Assembly (NCBI GenBank): GCA_946807835.1
Contig: OX327695.1
Coordinates: 30,114,501-30,178,500 of the forward strand
DNA from: Ailanthus altissimus
Lineage: Eukaryota; Streptophyta; Magnoliopsida; Sapindales; Simaroubaceae
DNA: 64,000 nucleotides
Reading direction: 5' to 3'
Below the pieces are notes generated by a model. That model had not been told where the DNA came from. It made no database searches and was given only the letters and a program-made list of their open reading frames with translations. Positions 12,533 to 24,204 of this stretch are shown in pieces. Position 1 is the first letter of the stretch; each line of letters begins with the position of its first letter. The position numbers were made by a program, and so were the translations under genes.

Positions 12533-13381
12533 TTGATGATTTTATTAAAAAATTGGTAATTCAATAATTTTGATTGAATAAGAATTGAGATGAATACTAA
12601 AATGGAGAGTTACAAAAAATTTAAAATGTGTGAGATATGTATGGAGAAGTTCAAGACGTGTGGGACACGAAAGGGGAAGTGAAATGAGACTCAAAAATGC
12701 AAAGGAAGTGAAAAAAATACAAGAGGAGTTGTCAAGCATGAGCGCCGCGACGCCCAAGGTTGAGCGCCGCGGCGCCCATTACAAAAGCCCAGCACCACAG
12801 CGATGAGCGTGATAATGCCCAGCGCCAGACGCGCAGAAGTCAATTTTTCATCCGAATTTTGAGTTTTAAAAAGTTTTAAACTTTTAAAATAAGTGGACTC
12901 TTACTCCAATAAAAAATAGGGTTAGTAGGCTCGAAATACACCTTATATAAATACTTGTAAACTCTTTAGTTGAGATTAAGCATTAAGAGAGACTCTAAGA
13001 GAGGGAAAGAATTAGGTAGACACTAAGTGTTTGTGTGCGTTAGGGTGGAACCGTCGTTTGGGTGATCATTGTTGTGGTAGAGCAATGGTTCACTAAACAT
13101 TAGGTCCTTTTGAGGGTTTTTCAAATTGGGTTTTCGTTGTAAAATCTCTACGGAGTTAATAAGAGAGACTAGAATCCTTAGATCCACCGTGGACATAGGC
13201 AATTGACCGAATTACATAAGATTGTGTTGTGTTCTTTTTTATTTTGCTTTGAATTCTTGTTATCTTTTACCTGATTAACAAGTTATTCTGCTGTGCAAGG
13301 AGGTTAGAGTTTTAAGTTGAACTTGAGATTTTTCGCTTTAACATAACCTCAAGAAGGAGAAGAATGTTTCCTCCCTCAACA
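12533..13381 (+). mobile_element. Probable solo LTR of a Copia-type element
   Basis: The stretch looks like an isolated plant Copia LTR: it starts TGTTGAAA and ends CTCAACA. It has a GC-rich block at 12737-12835 and a TATA box (tatataaata, about 12944) followed by a transcribed-type leader with 'gatccaccgtggac', a phrase common in Copia LTRs. No gag or pol and no second copy occur nearby. The flanks are TATTT and TTTTT, a poor target duplication, so the borders are tentative. Confidence 0.45.
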
Positions 13382-15439
13382 TTTTTAATCCTAAAAAAAT
13401 ATAAAATTATTTAATATGTTTTCATTTTTATATTAAGTTAAAAAATTAAAATTTTTTTTTTCATTAAATTAAAATTGACTTAAACAAACAAAATGATTGA
13501 ATAAGCTAAGACGTTGGTGACGGGCAATGAAAATGTGCTAGAAGATGTTACGATTGATATAATTAATTTGTCAAGATTAACCTAAAATGTTTATTAAGAT
13601 TCACCAAAATGTGTATGCAAAACGTTGGCGTTCTTTATTTTAATTAAAAACCCTGTTTTCACTTACAAGCAGGTGAAAACAATGATGATAAATTAACAAT
13701 CATCTATCTCTGTTATCCAAGACCAACAGACATGTTTAGTTTCTTTTCCTGGTGAAATATTAACAGACTTATCACTACAAGATCTTGATTTTCAACGACC
13801 TCTGCTTTGCTTGAAATGGCCGTGTGTCCTTATGATGACTACAAATTATTAGTTATGATGTTCAACTTGTGGGATGAAAAGAGAAAGTTAGTATTAGAAA
13901 AATCACGTGTTGCTATATACAAACTCACTTAATAATTACTCTTGGAGAGATTTTGAGTCCTTCAAATCAAATCATTATTACATGGATGGCCATAAGCTGA
14001 TGATCCTTTCATTTCATTTAATTTGGTTAGTGAGTTATTTCAATCGATACAATTCCTGAAACAGAAGATATGATATTATGAATATTGGATAATATAATTA
14101 CTTTGTATCATTTCTTATTAGTTTTAGATAACATTCAGAAGTGCTTTGATATATGGGTGATGAAAGAGGGTCGTTGGTAAAAAATACTTAGTGTTGGATG
14201 GACCTCTTATAGGAGTTCATTGGGATTTTGGAACAAAGAGGCATTTTTAATATATTTCTACTAATATTACACGAGCCTAGTACTTGAGAAATAAGAGATC
14301 TCTTGTAGTTCAAAGCCTTTTTATTCCTTTTTTTTTTTCACAAAGAGAGTCTGATTCCTATCAAGGGGGAGGGTAATTTAATTGACCTTTTTTTGACATT
14401 TCATGGCATATATTTGGTATGCATCAAACACATATCATATTCAAATTGAGACTCATATTGAAAAAAAAAAAGATAAATTTTTTTTCTACAATTAATGAAT
14501 AAATTTTAAAAAATCATAAATCTTTAAATACTCAATTAGTTTACATTGTTGAAAACATAACGTCTTAAATATATTTTTCTAAAACAGTAAAGTAAATTGA
14601 TATATTTAATTATGATTAATGGTTCTATATTTTGAATATTAAATTTATCTTATTATCTTCAAAAGGTATATTTTAAACATTTTTTTAAAGACAAAGACTA
14701 ATCAAGATATTTATATATATATAAGCATTAATTGAGAAATTCAAATAAAGTTTAGAAACTAAATTAATAAATTTTTTATTATTCTTATGTTTGTTTTGAG
14801 TGAAATAATTATAATCACTTGTAACTTTGTAAAGAAAATAGTGATAGACTACTAAATATTTTGTGGCTCTTAATCTATTTTGTCTATCTCTCTCTTTGTT
14901 TGGGATTTGATGAACTCGGTTAATATTGTATTTGTTACAATTTAGAAGATAGTATTTGTAGCTTACCTGATTTCAAGACTGATTCTCTTTAAAAGGAGTC
15001 AACTTAAATCTTTCTTCATTCATCAAAACTTTTTGACTATTTTTAGGTGATTTTCGTGGACCTTACCAAATTTAACCCAAAATAAACATGATGAATGGTG
15101 ACACAAAGTTCTACATCTCACTTAAACAATTTTGAAATCGCCTCTTTGGTTTATTGATGTGTGAAATGGGAGAAACGTGGTTCCGCTCGCCCTTAAAACA
15201 CTGCATCTGAACGCTATTATTTATGTACTGTAATGAAAGCCTTTTCTTTTTCTTGTTCTTTTTTATTTGTTGGTGACATTTGTAAGATATGTTACACTTC
15301 CAACTAATTTTAACCATGGAAATATATTATTATATTTAATATTGTCATATAAAAAATGTGATGAAATGACAATGAAAAATTACAACTTAACAGTAACTTT
15401 TACGTATACATATCAAATGACTTATGATTTTCTTTTCTA
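13382..15439. other. Non-coding spacer without recognisable genes
   Basis: AT-rich sequence with only short spurious open frames. Nothing resembling a protein domain, RNA gene or bordered repeat was found between the solo LTR and the 3' end of the LINE. Confidence 0.5.
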
Positions 15440-15599
15440 AAAGAAGAATGTATTTTTATTGCTGAAGAAAACAATTAGTAGAAATACAATGATTCAAAAA
15501 ACGTAATATGGAATGCAGTCAAACTGCATCCACGATATTACATAATGCATATTTAGCCAAAAAGTGAATTACAAAATTTTCAGTACGTCTAACAAAATT

Positions 15600-16160
15600 A
15601 TAATATACGTCCTTCATATCATTAAGTAGATGAAATACAGAAGCTAGGATGTCACTCGCAACTCCTGTGAAAGACTAATTATTTAAAGCCCTAACAACAT
15701 TAAGACAATCGTGCTCAATTACATCCATTGAACACTTATTTGCAATAGCTGAAGATACACTATGATTTAGAGCCAAGCATTTAACAGTTAAAGGGGAATA
15801 AGCCCCAATAAGAGACTTAGTAAAAGAAAAGCACACCTTACCTATGTCATCTCGAATTACCATACCCAAACCAACCAAGTGCTTTTCAGAATCAAGGTTT
15901 GCATCAAAATTAGATTTGAAACAGCCTGCTACCGGAGGGATTCATTGTCGCGAACCACCTGCTATAAAACTCTCACTAGCCTCAGCTTGGAGAAGATTCA
16001 GACCTGCAGAATGTAGAGAAACACATTCGACTCCAAGAGAACACTTTGCCGCCTGAAACTCAAACAGTATGAACCTACTGAATCAATGGTCATCCGTGGA
16101 TCAGTAGCCATATTCTGAAACAGGAACTTGTTATGAGCCATTCAAAACTATCACACAACA
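15600..16160 (-). pseudogene. LINE ORF2 C-terminus: plant-type RNase H (RVT_3) domain
   Basis: On the minus strand, 'CFKSNFDANLDSEKHLVGLG' around 15860-15930 is the start of the RVT_3 RNase H fold with its first catalytic Asp. It is followed by 'MVIRDDIGKVCFSFTKSL' and 'AIANKCSMDVIEHDCLNVV'. This domain is typical of the C-terminus of plant LINE ORF2, reached after the zinc-finger (zf-RVT) region. It is separated from the rest of ORF2 by the Copia composite. A stop at 15676 and further breaks on both sides show it is not expressed as a protein. Confidence 0.8.
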
Positions 16161-16165
16161 ATACA

Positions 16166-16344
16166 TGTGAAAAATATGAAAAGGGCATATTTTACTGTAT
16201 TAAATAATATACAACATTTGCCTTTTTATAAGTTTATGACAAATATATAATAAAAAATAATATTTTACATTAATAATATATATATATATTGTAGGAGAGT
16301 ATAAAAGAATTATTCTGGAATCATTTCAGAATAATTATTTAATA
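16166..16344 (-). repeat. Left (3') LTR, family A, of the chimeric Copia
   Basis: Begins TGTGAAAAATATG on the plus strand. It shares with 21534-21699 the phrases 'acatttgcctttttata'-like, 'tttacattaata' and 'aaaagaattattctggaatcatt'. It is followed at 16345 by the polypurine tract (minus strand: ttgagaggata). Confidence 0.8.
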
Positions 16345-16345
16345 T

Positions 16346-19300
16346 CCTCTCAAACTCAAGATGGTACAGTTGAAGTAAGCGTAAGTTTGGAGACTAAAGC
16401 ATAAAAACAGCGTGGAAATAGAGATATGGTAAAGATATTAGCAGATTACTCCTCAAATGAGATGGAGTGGAGCATGATAGTGCCTTGAGAAAGGTGTTAC
16501 CGAACAAAATGATAATTTGTTTCAATATGTTTAGTCTGCTCATGAAAAATATCATTGTGGGCAATTTGGATAGCACTTTGATTGTCACAATAAAAATGTA
16601 TAGTTCCAGTGTGAAAAATACCCATATCTTCGAGAAGCCAGCAGAGCCAAACAATTTCTTGGGTAGTATCTGCAAGAGCACGGTATTCAGCTTCAGTACT
16701 CGAGCAAGTAATAGCTGTATGTTTCCTACTTTTCCATGAAAGAAGAGAATCACCTAAGAAAAGATAAAATTCAGTAGTTGATCGTCGATCCGTAGGATTA
16801 CTCGCCCAATCCGCATCAGCATCAGCTAGTAACACGAGAAGAGAGTGAGCTGAAAAATGTAGACCGTGAAAAAGTGTACCTTTGAGATAACGTAGGATAT
16901 GAAGAATTGCTACATAATGAAAGGTACGAGGAGCGGCCATAAACTGATTGACAACATAAATAATATGAGCAATGTCTAGACGAGTAACTGTAAGGTAGAC
17001 CAAACTACCAACCAACTGACGATAGAGGGTAGTATTACTGAGAATAGTACTATCAAAGGATCGGAGTTTGGCATTAGGTTCTAAAGGAATGGAGGCAATC
17101 TTACTGTCTGTCAACCCAGTTTTAGCAAGTAGATCGGATGCATATTTAGCTTGAGAAAGATAATACCCAATAGAGTCGGATAGTATTTCAAGGCCAAGAA
17201 AATAACTAAGGTTGTCAAGATCTTTTATTTCAAAGTGTTGCTAAAGAAAGTCCTTGAGAGTGAAAATACCAAGAAGATCATCACCCGTGATAATCATATC
17301 ATCAACATATATAACAAGGAGAACACAACCTTGTGCTGTCTTACGAAAAAAAAGAGCCAAGTTATAGGGACTATACTGAAAATCATGCTGAAAAATAGTC
17401 CCACTAAACTTTACAAACCATGCATGATGAGATTGTTTAAGACTATATAGAGCACAACGAAGTTTATAGACTTTGCTTGGAGGATGTGAATAACCAGGAG
17501 GAGGGTTTATATATACTTCTTCAGTGAGATCACCATTAAGGACAACATTTTTTACATTTATCTAAAATAATGTCTAAACCCAAACTGCAGCAACAGCCAA
17601 TAAACTTCGAACAAAAGTAAGTCTAGTAACTGGAGCAAAAGTTTCTTCATAATCAATTATATATTCTTGAGTAAAGCCTTTTGCAATAAGGCAGACTTTA
17701 TAATGCTTAATAGATCTATCAGATTTGGTCTTGTACGCCCATTTGCATCCAATGACAGTTTTATTAGATGGAAGAGTAACAAAATCTCAAGTATGCGACT
17801 TCTCAAGGGCCTGCAATTCTTTTGTTATTGTTTGCTGCCAAACAGGATTAGAACTAGCCTCAGAATATGATTGAGACTCATATAAAGAAAGGATAGTAGA
17901 GAAACAGTGATAATCATGAAGTTTAATAGAAAGTTCTCTTACCCGAGATGAACGATGAAAAGAGGGTATAGAGGAGGCCTTAAGGATGTTGAGAGCAGAT
18001 CCTTCAGACGAGGTAAGAGGCTCAGAAGCAAGCGAAGCAAGCGTTGTTTTAGCAGATTCACCTGTATGAAACTCAGAAGAAATATATGTAGGTGAAGTAT
18101 TGGGAAAAAGATCAATAGAATTATCTATAAAATATTGTGACATATGAGGAGACGTAGATTTAAAGTTAGATACAGAGAAAAACATCGTATACTCGAGAAA
18201 GACTACATGACAAGAAACACAAAGATAGTTAGATATAGGATTCCAACACCTATAACCTTTATGTTCTATCCCGTATCCCAATAAGCAACATAATCAGCTC
18301 GAGTTTAGTGTACTCATATTTTTAAAGTAGGACAAAACAAACAGAACCAAATACTTTGAGAAATTTGTAATTAGGTGGAGTTCCATAAAGACACTTATAA
18401 GGTGACTTGTTCTTTATAACAGGAGAATGAATACGATTAATGGTAAAGACGATGGTCAAAGCAGCTTCTCCCCAAAAGCATTCAGGACAAGAGGAAGAGA
18501 TAAAAAGAGTACAAGCAGTGTCTAAAATATGTCTGTGTTTACGTTTAGGTCTCCTATTTTACTGAGATGTACCAGGACAAGACCTTTGACATATAGTACC
18601 ATGTTCTCATAAAAGATTTAAAAAATCAGAATCTCTATACTCCATAACATTATAAGTGCGGAAAACCTTAATAGGACATGAGAACTGAGTTTTAACCATC
18701 TGAGCAAAATCTTGATAAATTTTAGTAAATTTGGCTCATTGTTTTATAAGAAACAATCAAGTATATCGAAAATAGTCATCAACGAAGATCACAAAATATT
18801 TGAATCCTCACATTATGGCATTTGGAGAAAGACCCCATATATCAAAATGTCCAAGATCAAATGGAGCATGAGAGACAGTAGTACTATTATCAAAAGGTAA
18901 GTCTGGTTGTTTAGTTAAAGAACGTGTAAGACAATCATCTTTATTATCAAAAATAATACTTAAATGACCACTGGATAACAGAGATCAGATGCGATTGATT
19001 GACGCATGACCCAAACGAGAGTACCAAAGATGTAAGGAAGACACTAAAGAGGTAGATGCTACAAATGAATAATATAAAAATGATAGATCTAAAGAAATAA
19101 GTTCATATAGACGTCCAACCTTACAGCCTGTCCCAAGCATCTGACAGGTTTTTGGATCTGCACATAACAACCAGAAGTAGTAAACAAGACATTAAGACCA
19201 AGTTCGTATAATTAATCAATAGATAAAAGATTTAATGTAAGGTTAAAAATAAAAAAATGTGTCAGATACAGAGAGATTAAAGTAAGACACTTGACCAATA

Positions 19301-19600
19301 TGGTTGACTTCCATGAGAGAACCATTAGCAGCTTGAATAGATGGTAAATAGAAATTAAGAGTTTTAGAAGAGAAAATTGTAGGATCAGAAGTCATGTGAT
19401 TGCAATATGCAGAGTCAAATACCAAGAAGAATTACTTGATATATTAGAGGAAGCAGAAATTAAGAGTTTATCAAAATTAAAAATGAGTAGACAGAGTAAA
19501 GGTTCAAGGTTACTAGGGGAACGATTCGCATTATCCTGTGCAATAGTAACAACAAGTCCTGTAAAAATAGCACCTTAAGATGGTCAAAATATGTGGCACG
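16346..19600 (-). pseudogene. Copia pol of the chimeric element, degenerate
   Basis: The minus strand carries, right to left, protease 'VFDSAYCNHMTSDP' near 19385-19425 (D-S-A in place of D-S-G), GAG-pre-integrase 'LWYSRLGHASINRI' near 18985, integrase fragments 18300-18900, reverse transcriptase with an intact 'YVDDMIITGDD' box at about 17278-17315, and the connection/RNase H region. The last is still open for 205 codons (16497-17114) with 'LADADADWASNPTDRRSTT' and 'STEAEYRALADTTQEIVWL'. No gag was found between the protease and the leader, so the copy is both frame-broken and gag-deleted. Confidence 0.88.
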
Positions 19601-19679
19601 GCTTCAGTAGAGTAGAACTAGCAGAATAATATCGAGAAGTATTACACTTATCCATAAATTTTAAAACTTTTTTTTCACT

Positions 19680-19990
19680 AATGCAACTTCGTCCCTAAAC
19701 TTATATTAATTATAAGTTAACCCCTAAACTTTTAAGAATTATAATTTAACCTTTAATTTTGAGTAATTATAAATTTTCCCCTAAAATTATATTAATTATA
19801 AAATGACCCCTTAACTTTTAATAATTACAAAATGACCTATATACTTTTCTAATATTACAAAATGACCCCCTAAAATATTGTAATTATAAAATAGTCTCAA
19901 AATTTTTAAAAATTATAAAAAAAAGCCCTAAAATATAGAATATTATAATCTGACCTTAAAATACCGAAAAGTTTACAAATAGACCCTTAA
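19680..19990. repeat. Degenerate array of about 25-35-bp minirepeats in the Copia leader
   Basis: About ten imperfect units built on 'aattataaaatgacccctaaa' follow one another, with the period drifting between roughly 25 and 35 bp. The array lies between the remains of pol and the primer-binding site, i.e. in the 5' leader of the minus-strand element. A related but weaker pattern occurs at 41160-41460. Confidence 0.7.
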
Positions 19991-20397
19991 GTGAAAATAG
20001 TAAATTTCAGGCGGTGCGTTCGGCTGGCTTCGACCTTTGATTAGTGTAAACTTAACGACATTTGAACGGTCGGTGATTGAAGATTCTTTTGGTCAAGGCG
20101 GTGTATGTCACGTCGCCATAGAACAATCGGGATCTGAGGTGACAATGGCCAGTGGCAGTGAGCTTCAAGAAGCGCGTTCAACAGTTTTTGACCTCCGATT
20201 GGCGCATCGTTGACGGTGTTGAAATGGTCGGAGGATTCTCAGTATTATAAGATGGGCAGTGGCTAACACGGTAAATTTTTGGCATTTTTCGACGACTTTT
20301 TAAAAATCTTCGATGGATTCCAACGGGTTTTGAAAACAATTCTGGCAAATTCTTGACTAAACAAAATAACAGTAAAGAAACAATAGCTCTGATACCA

Positions 20398-20642
20398 TGT
20401 GAGAATTGACAAAAAGAAAATAAAAAGGCAGTAGAAATAATAAAGATAATCTAGAAAACTTTAAAGACTACATTATTACTATTATTCTGTATATTACAAT
20501 GCTATAGAGATAGCCTTTATATAAGTTTTAGGTTAATATAAATAAAAAAATATAAATATATAAAAGGAAGTCAAATATAACCTATTAATTATAGAATATA
20601 TATGGCAGGAGATTAATATATTAATTTCTTATATCTTTAACA
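20398..20642 (-). repeat. Middle LTR, family B
   Basis: Starts TGTGAGAATTGAC and ends ATCTTTAACA (TG...CA). It does not align with the outer LTRs beyond the terminal bases. A good primer-binding site (gctctgatacca, 20386-20397) is on its left and a polypurine tract on its right, so it serves as 5' LTR to the left segment and 3' LTR to the right one. Confidence 0.75.
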
Positions 20643-21533
20643 TCCTCCTCAAACTCAAGTAGAGGCTTGAGTTTGAAAAATAATATTTTTTTATTGTAAT
20701 GGTGGGCATTAAAAAAATCAATCATTTGCGGATGTAGACGCGTTGAATGAAACTTAAAACCAACTGTTGCGAGAGCAAGTGCGTTGTCAATCATTGCGAG
20801 TGCAAATGCGTTGATAGAGAAACATAAAATCAACCATTGCGAGTGCAAGTGCGTTGATAGAGAAAAATCAACTACTGCAAGTGCAAGTGTGTTGAAAGAT
20901 TCTCCTACCAATTTATTTAAAAATTACAAAAAAAAACCCATAAAAAAAGAAATCACAAAATGGCCCAAACTTAGGTAAATTGTAAACTATCTACATAACT
21001 TTGAAAAGTTAGCAAAAATACCCCTATTGCAAATTGGATCACCAAAATTTCAAAAGGAGACCTGAGACTAATGGATCCAGCAGAGGGGAGTTGAATGGAG
21101 CCAAGGGTGAGAAATCGCTCACCAAAAAATGGCAGAGATGTAAGGTGGACGGTGGCAGACAATAGCTCTATTCAAAGGCGTGTAGAGGTGCGTGCAGCTT
21201 CGGATTGACAAGATTCCAGTACCGTTGGAATCTCCGGTTGATTCTTAGTAGAGTTGTATGGGCATGCACATTAACGTGTCAAAAACTGGTCATAATTCAA
21301 GGTGAACAGTAACAGCGGCAGAAAGTTTGGCCGGCGTGTAGAGGAGCGTGCGGTGGTCGAGAAGCTTGATTTCGGTATGTTTCAACCGGCCGGTCGCGTC
21401 TAAACTTTTTGGGCTGGGCAATGTTAATTACAGCGAAACTCCGATGAGCTTCTTAAGAGTTTTCAAAAAAATTCTAGCAAGTTTCGCTGAACAACAAGAT
21501 AGTAAAAAAATCGAACCTTCGACTCTGATACTA

Positions 21534-21699
21534 TGTGAGAAATATAAATGGAGTATATTTCACCGTATCAAATGATATACAATATTTTCCTTTTTATAGG
21601 CTTAAGACAAATACATAATAGAAAATAATACTTTACATTAATAACATATATATATGGTAAGAGAATATAAAAGAATTATTCTGGAATCATTCCAAAATA
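21534..21699 (-). repeat. Right (5') LTR, family A, of the chimeric Copia
   Basis: Begins TGTGAGAAATATAAATGG after a primer-binding-like site (actctgatacta). It aligns with 16166-16344 through 'aaaagaattattctggaatcatt' and is followed by the target duplication ATACA at 21700. Confidence 0.78.
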
Positions 21700-21704
21700 A
21701 TACA

Positions 21705-24199
21705 GAGGCACTCTAAGTTACCAATAGAAGCATTACTCATGAGCTAATGAAAAAGGGCATTAAATTGCACCACCATTTTGAAACTCCTAACTTTTCTGAC
21801 AAAGGAACAAAGCTCTTACACTTGGCTTGAAAAATAACAAGGAACCAAATCATGCAATATTGATTCTTCTTCATGCAACGACGACATTGCCTAGATATAT
21901 CCCCTAACCCCAAAGATCCCAGTTAACATTAGTAGCAAACAAATTTAGTATAATCTGCTACATGAAAAACTTAATCTTATGAGGTATGTTGAGACTTTAA
22001 AGCCTCATCTACTATGGTCTCATAGAAGAAATGTTGCTGCCACTTCTAGTATCTCCAACGACACCACCCACATGATAAGCCAATTTTATAGAAAAAAAAC
22101 CTGAGGTATTATAGTGTCATTAAGTCTTATTCGGACCACCAAAATTTCCAACTGGGATGGAAAATATCTAATGCAGATCCATTAACCGGAATAAAGATTG
22201 TAGGAGAGATAAGTTCTAAACTACCAGTAGGAAAAATTACATCTGAAACATTATAGATATCATTGCCTTGACTCGAAGCGATGGGTTTAAAAGTAAGGGG
22301 ACTTAAGATCTAAGGATCTAAAAATAAAACAATAAAAGTACCATCTCTCACGCGCCATCTAACCCTATGACGAACAAAATCCCTCTCTTACAAAAGGCTT
22401 TGCTGTAAAAAAGAACCACCATATCTGTTTGAAACTTTCAAGAAAGATTTATATTGAAAAGACTTACACTTTAAAATTCTATAAGCTAATGAATTTGAGT
22501 TACTTAGAATATGCCACCCTTACTTTGCCAACAAAGCTTTTTTTTATTAAAAAGTGCTAAGTCTCTAAATCCTAGACCACCATCATATTTAGGAAGACAA
22601 ACTAACTCTCATCAGAGTCAACTTGTTTTGGCACCTTTACCCTTTTGACCCCACTAGAATTTTCTAATCAAAGAAGTTAACCTATCAAGAACAAAAAACG
22701 GCAAATAAAATATTGGTATTGCATATATGGGCATTGCTTGCATAAAGACCTTAATAAGAATCGCCTTGCCACTAATAGAAAAAAAAAATTATTTTTCCAC
22801 CACCAAAGCTGGGTCCAAACCTGATAAATAATATACTAAAAAGTAAATCTTCTATCTTTACCAATGATAGATGAAAGTCTAAGATAGTGTCCATGAGGTT
22901 CAGAACATTTCAAACCCAATAAAATTAAAATAATTTGCGAACCATCCACTTTAGTGTTGGTGCTAAAAGTAATTGTAGATTTTTAAAAATTAATCTGCTG
23001 CCCTATAATTTCCTCATAAAGGGAAATTACATTTTTTATACAAGAATAACTAGAAATAGTGGATTGGAAAAAAAATTAGGCTATCATCTGCAAATAATAG
23101 ATAATTAACCCGTGAACCATTATGTAAACATGCAAATCCACTAAACTTTTCTAAACCTCGCACTCTGTTGAGCAAATAAGAGAACCCTTCAGCACAAACT
23201 AGGAACGAAAATTATGACAATGGATAACTTTGCCTCAATCCACAAGATGGTTGTACTTAATCCATGACTACACCATTAACTAGGAAAGAAAAGTCAACTG
23301 TAGAAAGATAATTATAAATAAGTCCTAGTCAATGATTTGGATAACTTAACCGGTTGAACATAAATAAGAGGAAATCTCATTCATCTCTGACATAAGCCTT
23401 ACTCAAGTCTAATTTCAAGGCCATAAAACCTAGCTTACCAGAACGTCTCTTATGAAAAGAATGCATAAGCTTAAAAGCAGCAATTAGATTATCCAAAATT
23501 AACCGACCTAGAAGCAAAGCACTTTCGTTCCCATAAATTACCTCAGCCAAAATTAGCTTAAGTTTGATCTATCCAATGCCACCGCTCTATTGTTTGACGA
23601 CGGCACAGCAGTGGTCGCTGTTTTCTCTTCTTATTTTTAGTCACTTTATGGTCCTTTTTTTTTAAATGACCTCACTATTGTGTAAAGAGGAAAATTAAAG
23701 TCCAATAATATAAATTTTTATTATTTCTATTGCTAGAGGGCAATGGCTAAAAAGAGTAGCTAGGATGGTGGTAAAGATTTTTTTTAATTTTTTTATTGGA
23801 TTAATAACCAATGATTATTTGATATATGGTCGGTGTACATTTTCTCTTCTTATTGAGTTATGATTTTACCCTTAAATCGTCAACTTAAACGAGAGTGACC
23901 TAATAAATTAAGACAAAATTAAGTATTTTGAAACATGAAGAACAAATTTAGGTAATAGGACAAAAATGTCATTTTCCTATATAGTTATATAATGGTTGAT
24001 GTTAGTTACTCAAAGATTAATGGTAAATGATGATTCAAAGAATATAGCTCTCTATAATACTCCACAATATGGTCAATTAACTTTTGCATATTATCAATCT
24101 AAGCGCCATTAATAAAAAGCCCTTTTAGGCACGCTTTAGCAACACAAGATTTTGCATAACAGTAAAAGAACTTGTTGCATTTGTCAACTTCCTTGAGCC
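21705..24199 (-). pseudogene. LINE ORF2: reverse transcriptase and zf-RVT part
   Basis: The minus strand near 24150-24199 reads 'WLKEVDKCNKFFY', the plant LINE motif that precedes the RT domain. Near 23400 comes 'GKLGFMALKLDLSKAYD', the RT block with the first catalytic Asp, and near 22580 'LCLPKYDGGLGFRDL', the conserved block after the RT. The RT domain would copy LINE RNA by target-primed synthesis. Stops and frameshifts are frequent, and the protein is also cut by the insertions on both sides. Confidence 0.85.
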
Positions 24200-24204
24200 A
24201 TTTT

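Larger units (their letters stand above)
16166..21699 (-). mobile_element. Chimeric Copia element with three LTRs, inserted in the LINE
   Basis: Outer LTRs (16166-16344 and 21534-21699) belong to one family; a different LTR (20398-20642) sits between them. Each is bordered as an LTR should be on the minus strand: polypurine tracts lie right of the left and middle LTRs ('cctctcaaactcaag', 'cctcctcaaactcaag'), and primer-binding sites lie left of the middle and right LTRs ('gctctgatacca', 'actctgatacta'). The whole is flanked by the 5-bp duplication ATACA (16161-16165 and 21700-21704), so it behaves as one insertion into the LINE. The internal region at left carries a broken pol; the one at right is only about 0.9 kb and non-coding. 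Confidence 0.8.

Noticed and set aside
20398..20642. Middle LTR as a simple nested solo LTR
   Set aside because: It is directly bordered by a PBS on one side and a PPT on the other, which a solo LTR inserted at random would not have.
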